From Gluconacetobacter johannae (GTDB lineage Bacteria; Pseudomonadota; Alphaproteobacteria; Acetobacterales; Acetobacteraceae), in NCBI RefSeq assembly GCF_014174305.1, contig NZ_JABEQH010000007.1:62001-126000 (forward strand): a DNA stretch of 64,000 nucleotides, written 5' to 3'. Both the position numbers and the translations under genes were made by a program. Shown here in pieces: positions 28,432-36,936 of the stretch; positions within the stretch are counted from its first letter, which is position 1; the number at the start of each line of letters is the position of its first letter. The notes under the pieces are model-generated. The model had not been told where the DNA came from. It saw only the letters and a program-made list of their open reading frames with translations, and searched no databases.

Positions 28432-28899
28432 TCAGAAATGCAGATACGTCCGCTGGACGACCTCCTTCATCGAGAAGAACGTCCGGGTCAGGCGGATGCC
28501 CGGCAACGACACCAGCCAGTCGCCATAGATCGCGTTGAATTCGTCGATCGAAGCCGCACGGATCATGACCAGGTAATCGAACTCGCCGGAGACGAGGTAG
28601 CACGAGACGACCAGCGGGTGGTCGCGGATCGCAGCCTCGAATTCCGCGAAGGCCTGCTTGTTCAGCCGGTCCAGGCAGACCCCCATGACGATGATCGCGC
28701 TGCGTCCGACCGATGCCGGGGCGATATCGGCACGGAAGCCGGTGATGACGCCGTCCTCGGTCAGGCGCTGTACGCGCCGGAAACAGGTCGCGGTGCTGGT
28801 CGCCGCCTGACGCGCCAGGTCCGTGATGGATATGCGCCCGTCAACGCTGAGAACCCGCAGGATTCGCCGGTCGACGGCATCTATGTCAAACTGTGTCAC
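28432..28899 (-). CDS. Lrp/AsnC family regulator
   Basis: The protein has a helix-turn-helix domain (VDRRILRVLSVDGRISITDLARQAATSTATCFRRVQRL) and a C-terminal RAM ligand domain (VVSCYLVSGEFDYLVMIRAAS). A GTG at 28899 gives 155 residues, the usual Lrp length. The longer frame from 28992 adds 31 residues unlike any Lrp and runs into an inverted repeat that looks like an operator, so GTG is preferred though it lacks a clear ribosome binding site. It is divergent from the TonB receptor gene at 29043 and may regulate it. Confidence 0.88.
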   Translation of the reverse strand: MTQFDIDAVDRRILRVLSVDGRISITDLARQAATSTATCFRRVQRLTEDGVITGFRADIAPASVGRSAIIVMGVCLDRLNKQAFAEFEAAIRDHPLVVSCYLVSGEFDYLVMIRAASIDEFNAIYGDWLVSLPGIRLTRTFFSMKEVVQRTYLHF

Positions 28900-28984
28900 T
28901 TTTCGGTGATGCAGGGAAAAATGAAAGGATCGTTCATTTCTGTCTCCATACTGATGCCATTCCCCTTCATTTTGATTGAAGAAC

Positions 28985-29008
28985 GAATGCACCGATCATA
29001 ACGCATTC
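28985..29008. promoter_or_regulatory. Inverted repeat between lrp and the TonB receptor
   Basis: GAATGC (28985-28990) and GCATTC (29003-29008) are perfect arms 12 bp apart in the divergent promoter region. This is a candidate site for the adjacent Lrp protein or another regulator. Confidence 0.45.
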
Positions 29009-29019
29009 AGTATGTTTTG

Positions 29020-29036
29020 CCCTCGGATTTTGAGGG
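29020..29036 (+). promoter_or_regulatory. Hairpin covering the ribosome binding site of the TonB receptor gene
   Basis: CCCTC (29020-29024) can pair with GAGGG (29032-29036), which is the Shine-Dalgarno before ATG 29043. The stem would hide the ribosome binding site. Confidence 0.4.
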
Positions 29037-29042
29037 GCAGAT

Positions 29043-31505
29043 ATGCAAAAACGTAATAATTCCCGTCCGGATGCCGCCGCGTTCGTTCGGACATCGGGGG
29101 ATATGCGTCCCATCGGCCGCCGTCGCCGGCTGACGCTGGCAACGGCCCTGGGCGCGCTGGGGGCAACGGTTCTGGCGCCCCTGGCCAGCCAGGATGCCCG
29201 CGCGCAGGCCGCTCAGGACGGCAGCACACCCGGGGGGCGGCCGGTGCCGGGCCATGCCACCCACGCGCCGGTGCGGCACACGGCCGCCCGGCCCGCCCCC
29301 GCGCGTCGCGCGCCGGCCACCGAGTCCCGCACGGCCGAGACGTTTTCGGTCGTGGGATCGCACGAGACCTCGCACGGCATGGAACAGACCATCACGCGCA
29401 AGACGCTCGATCGCTTCGTGGCGGGGACCAGCCCGCTTCAGGTGCTGGGGGCGACGACGCCCGGCGTCAGCTTCGCCACGGCGGATGCGCTGGGCCTCGA
29501 TACCTATGCCAATTCCCTGTATATCCGCGGCTATAACCAAAGCCAGCTGGGCGTCACGCTGGACGGCATCCCCCTGGGCGACCAGGGATTCATCAACACC
29601 AACGGCCTGGATATCAACGAGGCCGTCACACCCGACAATATCGCGCGCATCGACATGTCGCAGGGCGGCGGCGCGCTGGATGTCGCGTCGACCGCGAATC
29701 TGGGGGGCGCCCTGCAATATTACACCCAGGACCCGCGGGACAGGCTGGGCGCCGACGTCTCGCAGACCTTCGGCAGCAACAGCACCTATCGCACCTTCGG
29801 GCGGTTCCACAGCGGCGTGCTGAATCGGACCGGCACGAAATTCATGGCGTCCTACGCGCGCACCGACGCGCAGAAATGGAAGGGCCATGGCAACCAGTAC
29901 GAGCAGCAGGCCAATTTCAAGTTCGTCCAGCCTCTGGGCGACCGGGGGCGGCTGACCGGATTTTTCGATTATTCTGAATTCAATCAGTATAACTATGGAA
30001 ACATCAGCCTGGAGATCAAACAGAAGCTGGGGTCGAGGACCGACTATTTCTACCCCGATTACAAGGGGGCCTACCTGGCCGCGCAGGGGATCTTCCCCGC
30101 CGGCTGGGACCAGGTGTCCAGCCCCACGGACATCGCGTACTACGACGCCGCACAGGACCAGAGGAACTATCTGACCGGGCTGAACGGCAATTACGATCTG
30201 ACGTCGCGGCTGCGGGTGAAAAGCGTGCTGTACGCGCAGGTATCGGGCGGAGATTACGAATTCACCAACCCGTACGTGTCGTCACCCAATGGCGCACCGA
30301 TGATCCAGCAGGCCGATCACCAGTGGTTCCGCCGCGTCGGCGGCACGCTGGCGCTGCAATACACGCTGGGCCATCACGACCTGGAATCCGGCGTCTGGTA
30401 CGAAAACAACGATTTCACCTATTCGCAGCGGCTGTACAGCCAGCCCCTGCTGGGCGAGGGCGCGCCGCGCAAGGGTACCGGCCCCTACGAGAATTCGTTC
30501 GCCACGCGCTATGGCGTGCAGATGAACACCAACGCCTTCCAGTACTATCTTCAGGATGCCTGGCACATCCTGCCCAACCTGCGCCTGCATGCCGGCTTCA
30601 AGTCGCTGCTGGTCACGACGGCGGGCGGCGCGTTCGAGAACAACGAGACCTATACCGGCCAGAGCGCGCTGCCCAGCGGCAGCCTGACGACGGCGGGCGC
30701 CTTCCTGCCGCATGTCAGCCTGAACTGGACGTTCCTGCGGCATCATGAACTGTTCTTCGACGTGTCGCGCGACATGCGCGCCTATTCCTATGGCGGATGG
30801 AATTCGCCGGTCGCCTGGGGCGTCGACAATCAGGCCATATTCTCGGACCTACGCAAGACGCTGAAGCCCGAAAGCACCTGGAACTACCTGGTCGGCTACC
30901 GCTACAACGCGAAATATGTCACCGGCGTGCTGAACCTGTATCATTCGGATTATTCGAACCGCCTGGCGCCGATCACCAGCGGCACGCTGGTCAATGCGAA
31001 CCAGACCTTCCTGAATGTCGGGTCGATGGCGATGTGGGGCGTCGATGCCGGCGTAACCGTCCGGCCGCTGCCGCACCTCGAGATCTTCAACAGCATCAGC
31101 TACAATCATTCGACCTACGGTCAGGGAATCTACAACGCCGGCACCTATTACGACCTGAAGGGCAAGATGGAGGTCAATTACCCCTCTGTCATGTACAAGT
31201 CGAACGTGGCCTATACCTATGGGAACGCGACGCTGAACTTCAACGTATATTACATGGGGCGGCGGTACCTGTCGTACATGAACGACACGTCGGTCGATCC
31301 CTACTGGAACGCGAACCTGACGGCATCGTACGATTTCAAGCATGTTCCGCACGTCGCGAACCTGAATTTCTCGCTTGGCATCTACAATCTGTTCAATCAG
31401 GAATATATCAGCTCGATCGGCGCCAACCCGATTTCGGGCGACCGCCAGTCCATGTTCGCAGGCGCGCCGCGCCAGTTCTTCGGAACGCTGCGCGCACGCT
31501 TCTGA
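29043..31505 (+). CDS. TonB-dependent outer-membrane receptor
   Basis: The 820-residue protein has an N-terminal signal region (LTLATALGALGATVLAPLA then ARAQA), a linker rich in Pro/Ala/His, a plug domain (GVSFATADALGLDTYANSLYIRG, DGIPLGDQGF, STANLGGALQYYTQ) and a long beta-barrel with aromatic-rich strands ending in Phe (FFGTLRARF). It imports a ligand using TonB energy. The pattern fits iron-complex or carbohydrate receptors; the ligand is unknown. It is divergent from an Lrp regulator and converges on the quinoprotein dehydrogenase gene. Confidence 0.93.
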   Translation: MQKRNNSRPDAAAFVRTSGDMRPIGRRRRLTLATALGALGATVLAPLASQDARAQAAQDGSTPGGRPVPGHATHAPVRHTAARPAPARRAPATESRTAETFSVVGSHETSHGMEQTITRKTLDRFVAGTSPLQVLGATTPGVSFATADALGLDTYANSLYIRGYNQSQLGVTLDGIPLGDQGFINTNGLDINEAVTPDNIARIDMSQGGGALDVASTANLGGALQYYTQDPRDRLGADVSQTFGSNSTYRTFGRFHSGVLNRTGTKFMASYARTDAQKWKGHGNQYEQQANFKFVQPLGDRGRLTGFFDYSEFNQYNYGNISLEIKQKLGSRTDYFYPDYKGAYLAAQGIFPAGWDQVSSPTDIAYYDAAQDQRNYLTGLNGNYDLTSRLRVKSVLYAQVSGGDYEFTNPYVSSPNGAPMIQQADHQWFRRVGGTLALQYTLGHHDLESGVWYENNDFTYSQRLYSQPLLGEGAPRKGTGPYENSFATRYGVQMNTNAFQYYLQDAWHILPNLRLHAGFKSLLVTTAGGAFENNETYTGQSALPSGSLTTAGAFLPHVSLNWTFLRHHELFFDVSRDMRAYSYGGWNSPVAWGVDNQAIFSDLRKTLKPESTWNYLVGYRYNAKYVTGVLNLYHSDYSNRLAPITSGTLVNANQTFLNVGSMAMWGVDAGVTVRPLPHLEIFNSISYNHSTYGQGIYNAGTYYDLKGKMEVNYPSVMYKSNVAYTYGNATLNFNVYYMGRRYLSYMNDTSVDPYWNANLTASYDFKHVPHVANLNFSLGIYNLFNQEYISSIGANPISGDRQSMFAGAPRQFFGTLRARF

Positions 31506-31515
31506 GGACGCTGCG

Positions 31516-31545
31516 CCGGGGCCGCCTACGGCGTGGCGGCCCCGG
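31516..31545. terminator. GC stem-loop between convergent genes
   Basis: An 11-bp perfect stem (CCGGGGCCGCC with GGCGGCCCCGG, loop of 8) lies just after the TonB receptor stop and across the end of the dehydrogenase gene. It lacks a T run, so its role as a terminator is uncertain. Confidence 0.4.
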
Positions 31546-32863
31546 TGACCCGCCAGATGGTATCGCCCACGTCGTCGGCGACCAGCAGCGCGCCTTTGCC
31601 GTCCAGGGCCAGCCCGACAGGGCGGCCGTGGACATGCTTCTGGTCGTCGGCCAGGAAGCCGGTCAGCACGTCCTGCGGCGGGCCGGAAGGACGGCCGTCG
31701 GTGAAGGGCACGTAGATCACGCGATAGCCGCTCTTGGGCCGGCGGTTCCATGATCCGTGCTGGGCGACGAACAGGCCGTGCCGCCAGGCGTCGGGCAGGC
31801 TGCTGGCGTAGGAAAAGGCGATGCCCAGCGACGCGGTATGCGGCCCCAGCGCGTAATCGGGCGCGATCGCCTGCGCGACCAGGTTGGGCCGGGGCGGCTG
31901 GACGCGGACATCGACATGCTGGCCATAATAGCTGTAGGGCCAGCCATAGAACGCGCCCTCGCGCACCGCCGTGATATAGTCGGGCACCAGGTCGCTGCCG
32001 ATTTCGTCGCGTTCGTTCACCGCCGTCCACAACGCGCCGGTCTGCGGTTCCCACGCCAGGCCGTTGGGATTGCGCAGTCCGGTGGCGAAGGGACGCAGCG
32101 TCCCGCCGGCGATGTCGTAGCGGTCGATCCGCGCGCGTCCTTCCTCGACCGCCATGCCCTGCTCGGCGACATTGCTGTTCGACCCCACGGTGACGTACAG
32201 CGCGGTGCCGTCGGGGCTGGCCAGGATGTTCTTGGTCCAGTGGTGGTTGTAGCCGGCCGGCAGGTCGATCAGCCTGGTCCCCGGATCGTCGATGCGGGTC
32301 TGCCCGTCATGATAGGGAAAGCGCATCAGCGCATTGGCGTTCGCGACGTACAGCCCGTCGCCGATCAGCGCCATGCCGAACGGCGAATACAGATGATCGA
32401 GAAAGACCGTGCGCTGGTCGGCGACGCCATCGCCGTCGGTATCGCGCAGCAGGGTGATGCGGTTCGGGCTCTTCTCGCCCGCGCCGACGGCCCCCATAAT
32501 CAGGCCGGCGACCCAGTTCTTGAAGGTCTGGATATCGGTGCCCGGCGAATTCGATTCCGCAACCAGGACGTCGCCATTGGGCAGTTTGTAAAGCCAGCGC
32601 GGATGGTCCAGGCCGGAGGCATACGCCCTGACCACCAGCCCGGCGGCGGCACGCGGGGCCTCGGCCCCCTTCCAGCCGATCGGGGTGGCGATATTGACCG
32701 TCGGCATGAACGTCTTGTTGGGCGGCGGCAGAACGGGGTGCGTGCCCGTCCCGGCCGCGACCGGCAGCGTCGCCTGTTCCGGCTCCAGCAACCCGTAGCA
32801 TCCGGCGGTCAGCGCCACGATGGCGGCCGCCCCGCCCAGCAGCCAGAGACGAGAATGTTTCAT
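31526..32863 (-). CDS. L-sorbosone dehydrogenase-type PQQ enzyme (lipoprotein)
   Basis: The 445-residue protein belongs to the soluble quinoprotein glucose/sorbosone dehydrogenase family, six-bladed propellers that oxidise aldoses or sorbosone with PQQ. It has a lipoprotein signal ([15 protein letters not shown]), so it is probably anchored in the periplasm. Family segments include [62 protein letters not shown] and GDTIWRVTG. Enzymes of this type occur in acetic acid bacteria as part of periplasmic sugar oxidation. Sorbosone as the substrate is family inference. Confidence 0.87.
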   Translation of the reverse strand: MKHSRLWLLGGAAAIVALTAGCYGLLEPEQATLPVAAGTGTHPVLPPPNKTFMPTVNIATPIGWKGAEAPRAAAGLVVRAYASGLDHPRWLYKLPNGDVLVAESNSPGTDIQTFKNWVAGLIMGAVGAGEKSPNRITLLRDTDGDGVADQRTVFLDHLYSPFGMALIGDGLYVANANALMRFPYHDGQTRIDDPGTRLIDLPAGYNHHWTKNILASPDGTALYVTVGSNSNVAEQGMAVEEGRARIDRYDIAGGTLRPFATGLRNPNGLAWEPQTGALWTAVNERDEIGSDLVPDYITAVREGAFYGWPYSYYGQHVDVRVQPPRPNLVAQAIAPDYALGPHTASLGIAFSYASSLPDAWRHGLFVAQHGSWNRRPKSGYRVIYVPFTDGRPSGPPQDVLTGFLADDQKHVHGRPVGLALDGKGALLVADDVGDTIWRVTGAATP

Positions 32864-33075
32864 GTCGCGACCCCTGTCCCGCAGCCCGAACCGGGCCGGA
32901 TGGGGCGCGGCAGTACACGCGGCCCCGAAATAGAAGGACGCCGATCACACCCCAATTCACCCCGGCGTGCAAGCCGGGCGGGGCCGCCGGCACATTCCGA
33001 ATCGCAGGCGGCCACGAACGCCTCCTTGCGCTTCGCGCGAAGCTGAAACACTTGACGCAACGAACCCGAAAAAGG
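32864..33075. other. Intergenic region upstream of the dehydrogenase gene and of the structured RNA
   Basis: This 212-bp gap holds the presumed promoter of the minus-strand dehydrogenase gene and, at 33053-33058, a TTGACG hexamer that could be the -35 of a plus-strand promoter reading into the structured region. No good -10 was recognised. No gene seen. Confidence 0.4.
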
Positions 33076-33262
33076 CAGTCTGACCGGGCAATGTGCCAGA
33101 CCCGGGACAACGCCGACCGACGCCGACGCCGCAGCAATCGCGGCGGGTTCGTCGTGTCTGCCGGACTCCGGCCAGGCTGGTGAAGGGTAAAACCGTCACC
33201 TGAGCCACGGTTCGTTCGAGACACGCTTCACCCCCCGCGACACCCGTCGCGGGGGGTTTTTG
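33076..33262 (+). ncRNA. Candidate structured leader RNA or small RNA ending in an intrinsic terminator
   Basis: The plus strand folds into several helices. A closing stem CGTGTCT (33153-33159) with AGACACG (33219-33225) encloses GCCGG-act-CCGGC (33160-33172) and a hairpin with GGTGA/TCACC (33179-33183, 33196-33200) extended by GGC/GCC. Upstream are GCCGC/GCGGC (33128-33144) and GTCT/AGAC around GGCA/TGCC (33078-33101). Competing pairings exist (CCGGG/CCCGG; ACCGT/ACGGT). It ends in a terminator 20 nt before an ATG. It does not match a riboswitch consensus I know. Confidence 0.5.
33231..33261 (+). terminator. Intrinsic terminator just upstream of the NTF2-GNAT gene
   Basis: An 11-bp perfect stem (CCCCCCGCGAC with GTCGCGGGGGG, loop of 4) is followed by TTTTT. 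It lies 20 nt before the coding start at 33281, so it either ends a small RNA or controls readthrough into the gene. Confidence 0.9.
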
Positions 33263-33280
33263 CATTTGGAGAGACACATC

Positions 33281-34123
33281 ATGGATATCAGCGGCATCCC
33301 CGACATCGCCCGTCCGGTGCAGAAACAGCTCGACGCCTACAACGCGCGCGATATCGACGCCTTCATGCGATACTGGGCCGAGGACTGCCGGTATTACGAA
33401 TTTCCCGACCGCCTGCTGGCCCGCGGCGCAGCCGAAATCCGCGCACGCCACATGGCCCGGTTTCAGGAGCCGAACCTGCACGGGCGGCTGGTCAACCGCA
33501 TGGTCGTCGCCGACATGGTGGTCGATCACGAGACGGTCACGCGCACCTTCCCCGACGGCGCCGGCGAAATCGACGTCGTGGCCATCTACGAGGTGAAAAA
33601 CGGCGTGATCGCCCGAGCCTGGTTCAAGATCGGGCCGCCACGGCTGTTGACCGACGCGGTCCTCCGGCGCGCCCTTCCGTCCGACGCCGCCGCCATCCGG
33701 GACCTGACGCACGCGGCCTATGCCAAATGGGTTCCCGTCATCGGCCGCGCGCCCAAACCGATGACGGCCGACTATCACGCCAGGGCGCGGGACCACATCA
33801 TCGACCTGCTGCACGCCGAAGGCCGCCTGGCCGCATTGATCGAGATGGTTCCCCAAACCGACCATCTCCTGATCGAGAACGTGGCCGTCCTGCCGGCATT
33901 CCAGGGACGTGGATACGGGCGCCGGTTGCTGGCGCACGCCGAAGCGGTTGCCGCCACGCGCGGCCTGGGCGAGGTCCGCCTCTACACCAACAGGCTTTTT
34001 GCCGAAAACATCGCCCTCTATGCCCGGCTGGGCTATCGCGTGGACCGCGAGGAACCCTTCATGGGCGGCTTTACCGTCTACATGAGCAAGCCGCTCCATG
34101 AGGCGCCCCCGGCTTCGGGTTGA
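33281..34123 (+). CDS. NTF2/SnoaL-like domain fused to a GNAT acetyltransferase
   Basis: The 280-residue protein has two parts. Residues 1-125 are an NTF2-like fold of the SnoaL type (QKQLDAYNARDIDAFMRYWAEDCRYYEFPDRLLARGAAEIRARH, VVAIYEVKNGVIARAWF). From about residue 130 there is a GNAT N-acetyltransferase (LRRALPSDAAAIRDLTHAAY, with acetyl-CoA loop FQGRGYGRRLLAHAE, then RLYTNRLFAENIALYARLGYR). ATG 33281 follows GGAG by 9 nt. Each half exists alone in many bacteria; substrate unknown. It stands alone behind a terminator and a structured leader. Confidence 0.85.
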   Translation: MDISGIPDIARPVQKQLDAYNARDIDAFMRYWAEDCRYYEFPDRLLARGAAEIRARHMARFQEPNLHGRLVNRMVVADMVVDHETVTRTFPDGAGEIDVVAIYEVKNGVIARAWFKIGPPRLLTDAVLRRALPSDAAAIRDLTHAAYAKWVPVIGRAPKPMTADYHARARDHIIDLLHAEGRLAALIEMVPQTDHLLIENVAVLPAFQGRGYGRRLLAHAEAVAATRGLGEVRLYTNRLFAENIALYARLGYRVDREEPFMGGFTVYMSKPLHEAPPASG

Positions 34124-34136
34124 CGCCTTCCGGGCC

Positions 34137-36521
34137 TCAGAACTCCGCCGTCAGGCTGAGGCCGACCGTCGCCGGCGGGGCCGAGTTGATGACCAGCGGC
34201 TGGACCGAGTTCAGGCGGCCCGAAACGCGGGTCTGCCGGTTCAGGATATTGTTGGCATAGATCTGCGCGCTGTAGCGTCCGATCTTGGTCCCGACATTGA
34301 GGTTGGCCAGGAACCAGCCCCCGATATAGGTATAGTTCGGGCTGGCGCGGTTGAACGCCGTGGTGCGGCCGCTTTGATAGGCGACATCGCCGCGCACCCA
34401 GCTTGGCAGGCCCAGCACGTCGAAGCTGTAGGTCGCGTTCGCGTTCAGGGTCCAGCGGGGCACGTAGGGCAGGTCGTCGCCAGACTGCGTCTGGTTGACC
34501 GGCAGGGGCTGGTAGGGCTGCCTTCCGACCAGATGAGCGTCGGTGTAGTTGACGCCCATCCCCAGTTGCAGCGGGCGGATGGGCCGTACCGCCACTTCGG
34601 CCTCAACCCCCGTGGCGGTCGCCGAGCCCGCATTGGTGATGAAATCGAACGCGCCCGACGGGTCGGTGCCCTGCTGCTGGATGTTCGACCAGTTCATGCG
34701 GTAGACCGCGCCGTTGAACGTCAGGCGGTTGTTCAGCCACCCGGTCTTCCAGCCGAATTCGTAATCCCACACCGTGTCGGGGGCGTACGGGGCCGGGGTG
34801 GTGACGGTGAAGCCGACCGGCAGGTTCGGCCCGCCGATCCGGTAGCCTTCCGCCGCCTGGACATAGACCATGGCGTGCGGCGTGATGTCATACGACAGCA
34901 GCGCCTTGCCGGTGGCCGATGTCTCGTTCGACGACGAGCCCGGATAGAAGGTCGGGATGGCGTTCTTCTCGCCGAACGGCATGATGGCCAGCGAGGTCAG
35001 GCTGCGGTCGGCGGTAAAGACCCGCACGCCGCCAGTCAGTTTCAGGTTCTTCAGGATCGGGTACGTGGCCTCGCCGAAGCCCGCGATCTGTTCCGTCCGA
35101 TCCCAGTTGGCGCGGGCGAACATGGTGGTCGGCGCGTAGCCGTTGGAATCGTAGTCGAAGAACCCCGCCGAATCCACGCCACCGTAATAGAGCTGGAACG
35201 TGTTTTTCCGGATCTGGTAGAAGCTGCCGACCGTCCACTGGATTTTGCTCTGCGCCGGTGAGGACAGGCGCACCTCGGCCGTCCAGGCGCTCACCCGCTG
35301 GCGGTCGTCCACCGCGTTGATCTGGCCGGCGGCCAGGCGCTGCTGGAACACGTCCAGCGGATAGCAGCTCGCGAAATCACCACTGCTGCAATCGACGCCG
35401 TAATTGAACGACGTGTCATGGGTATAATGCATCTTGCGCTGCTGCCACGACGCGATGGCCGTCAGCGTCGCCCAGGACATGCGATAGGCCGAAATCAGGT
35501 TATAGGCCTGGAATTCGTCGCGCATCGGCTGGCGCACGAAGCTGGCCGCCGCCCATTTGCTGTGCGCCACGCTGTCGAAGATGGGGTTGAGGTTCGACAG
35601 GTCGTTGGTGTTCGCGTTCTGGTAATAGCCGATGAAATCGATCGTCCAGTTGTCCATCGGGCGATAGCGGATGTTCAGGCGGCCGCCGTAATCGTCGGTG
35701 CTGTTGGTGCCGTTCTGCTGCAGGTAATATTGCTTGATCCAGCCGGCATTGCTGTCGCGATAGGCGCTGAGGCGGACCGACAGCTTGTCCTTGACGATGG
35801 GGACATTGACGGTGCCGCTCTGCGAATTGTTGAAACCGCCGGTGGCGTAGGTCGATATCGAACTGTTCACCGTGCCGCCCAGCTTGGTCATGTTCGGCCG
35901 TTCCGAGATGATGCGGATGGTGCCGCCCTCCGACCCCGATCCGTACAGCGTGCCCTGTGGGCCCTTCAGGACCTCGACCCGCTGCATGTCCCACAATTTC
36001 ACGTCCGGCTGCGCGGACCCGGAATCGGTGTTTTCCCCGGTGAAGCCGGCGATGGGGATTTCGTCCAGATACAGCCCGACCTGCGGTTCGCCCGCCGCCG
36101 TCAGGTTGCGGATGGCATAGCGTTTCTGCCCCGGCCCCTGGTCCTGCATGCTCAGGCCCGGAACCTGGATGAAGTAATCGGCGATCGTCTGGGCATGGGT
36201 CTGCTGCAACGTCTTGGCGCTGATGGCGGTGATGGCCATGGGCGTGTGCTGGACGTCCGTGCTGCGTCGCGTGGCGGACACCGTAACCTGTTCTATTCCG
36301 TCATTTTCCTTTTGAGCAGACGATTTTTTGGAAACAACGCGCTTGGCGTCCTTCGTGCCGGTGGTTCCGGCGCCGGCCGTGGGGGCCGCGTCCGCCTGGG
36401 GGGGCGTGGTCCCGGCCGCCCCAGCCGCCAGCGCGGGGGACATCAGGAACACCGGAGACACCGTCAGCAACAAGGCAAGCCGCAATCCGAAACCACGTGA
36501 GCCATTTCCGATGGGGGGCAT
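34137..36521 (-). CDS. TonB-dependent receptor of the catabolic island
   Basis: The 794-residue outer-membrane receptor has a signal peptide (LRLALLLTVSPVFLMSPALAAG), a TonB-box-like start of the mature part (GIEQVTVSATRR), a plug (VPGLSMQDQGPGQKRYAIRNL, EVLKGPQGTLYGSGSEGGTIRI) and a barrel ending in Phe (VGLSLTAEF). The plug sequence is of the catabolite-uptake type common in sphingomonads and acetic acid bacteria rather than a classic siderophore receptor. ATG 36521 follows AAGGA by 8 nt. It likely brings in the substrate for the genes at 36.9-47 kb (inference from proximity). Confidence 0.9.
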   Translation of the reverse strand: MPPIGNGSRGFGLRLALLLTVSPVFLMSPALAAGAAGTTPPQADAAPTAGAGTTGTKDAKRVVSKKSSAQKENDGIEQVTVSATRRSTDVQHTPMAITAISAKTLQQTHAQTIADYFIQVPGLSMQDQGPGQKRYAIRNLTAAGEPQVGLYLDEIPIAGFTGENTDSGSAQPDVKLWDMQRVEVLKGPQGTLYGSGSEGGTIRIISERPNMTKLGGTVNSSISTYATGGFNNSQSGTVNVPIVKDKLSVRLSAYRDSNAGWIKQYYLQQNGTNSTDDYGGRLNIRYRPMDNWTIDFIGYYQNANTNDLSNLNPIFDSVAHSKWAAASFVRQPMRDEFQAYNLISAYRMSWATLTAIASWQQRKMHYTHDTSFNYGVDCSSGDFASCYPLDVFQQRLAAGQINAVDDRQRVSAWTAEVRLSSPAQSKIQWTVGSFYQIRKNTFQLYYGGVDSAGFFDYDSNGYAPTTMFARANWDRTEQIAGFGEATYPILKNLKLTGGVRVFTADRSLTSLAIMPFGEKNAIPTFYPGSSSNETSATGKALLSYDITPHAMVYVQAAEGYRIGGPNLPVGFTVTTPAPYAPDTVWDYEFGWKTGWLNNRLTFNGAVYRMNWSNIQQQGTDPSGAFDFITNAGSATATGVEAEVAVRPIRPLQLGMGVNYTDAHLVGRQPYQPLPVNQTQSGDDLPYVPRWTLNANATYSFDVLGLPSWVRGDVAYQSGRTTAFNRASPNYTYIGGWFLANLNVGTKIGRYSAQIYANNILNRQTRVSGRLNSVQPLVINSAPPATVGLSLTAEF

Positions 36522-36638
36522 CCCAGAAATCCTTTTTTGAATGTGATGGGAGTGTGTCGAATCTTGAGTCGATTTGTCGATATTATTTTGAATGTGTCAC
36601 GAGTTTTTTTTAACGAAAATGTATGAATATGGTTTCCT

Positions 36639-36655
36639 GTGTGCACAGAGCACAC
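36639..36655. promoter_or_regulatory. GTGTGC-ACAGA-GCACAC operator candidate
   Basis: Perfect 6-bp inverted arms 5 bp apart lie about 120 bp upstream of the TonB receptor. The same arms, farther apart, recur at 40665-40692 upstream of the VOC gene, suggesting one regulator. Confidence 0.45.
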
Positions 36656-36841
36656 TTTTGACATACGGACAGGCGCCGGCCTGCGCGGCGGCGGCCGGGT
36701 GAAGCAGGTCGTGGCGCGATGCCACGTCAGCCAATGAAATTCACCGATCGGATCACGATGTTCGCCAAACACGGGTCCGGACTATCGTCGGCGGGGCGAT
36801 CCGCGCGAACAACGCCCCGCCCGCCCGTCTTCAACCGCGCA

Positions 36842-36882
36842 TCGTCATCCGATCAGCCAGGTTCCGTCCGATCGGATGACGA
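36842..36882. repeat. 13-bp perfect inverted repeat downstream of the MFS gene
   Basis: TCGTCATCCGATC (36842-36854) and GATCGGATGACGA (36870-36882) are perfect arms around a 15-nt loop, 55 bp past the MFS stop. There is no T run in either direction. It may stabilise the 3' end of the MFS mRNA or bind a protein. Confidence 0.6.
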
Positions 36883-36936
36883 GCAGGCAGCCCGATTTCG
36901 AAATCCGCCTGCGGATTTCCGGCGACAGGCGGCCCG

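Larger units (their letters stand above)
36522..36936. other. Intergenic region between the MFS and TonB receptor genes
   Basis: This 415-bp gap is markedly AT-rich near the receptor gene (36540-36640), where its promoter probably lies. It contains the GTGTGC/GCACAC inverted repeat and, near the MFS end, a 13-bp perfect inverted repeat. No gene is seen. Confidence 0.5.

Noticed and set aside
28900-28992. N-terminal extension of the Lrp gene to 28992
   Set aside because: The added 31 residues do not look like Lrp, and the extension reaches the putative operator.
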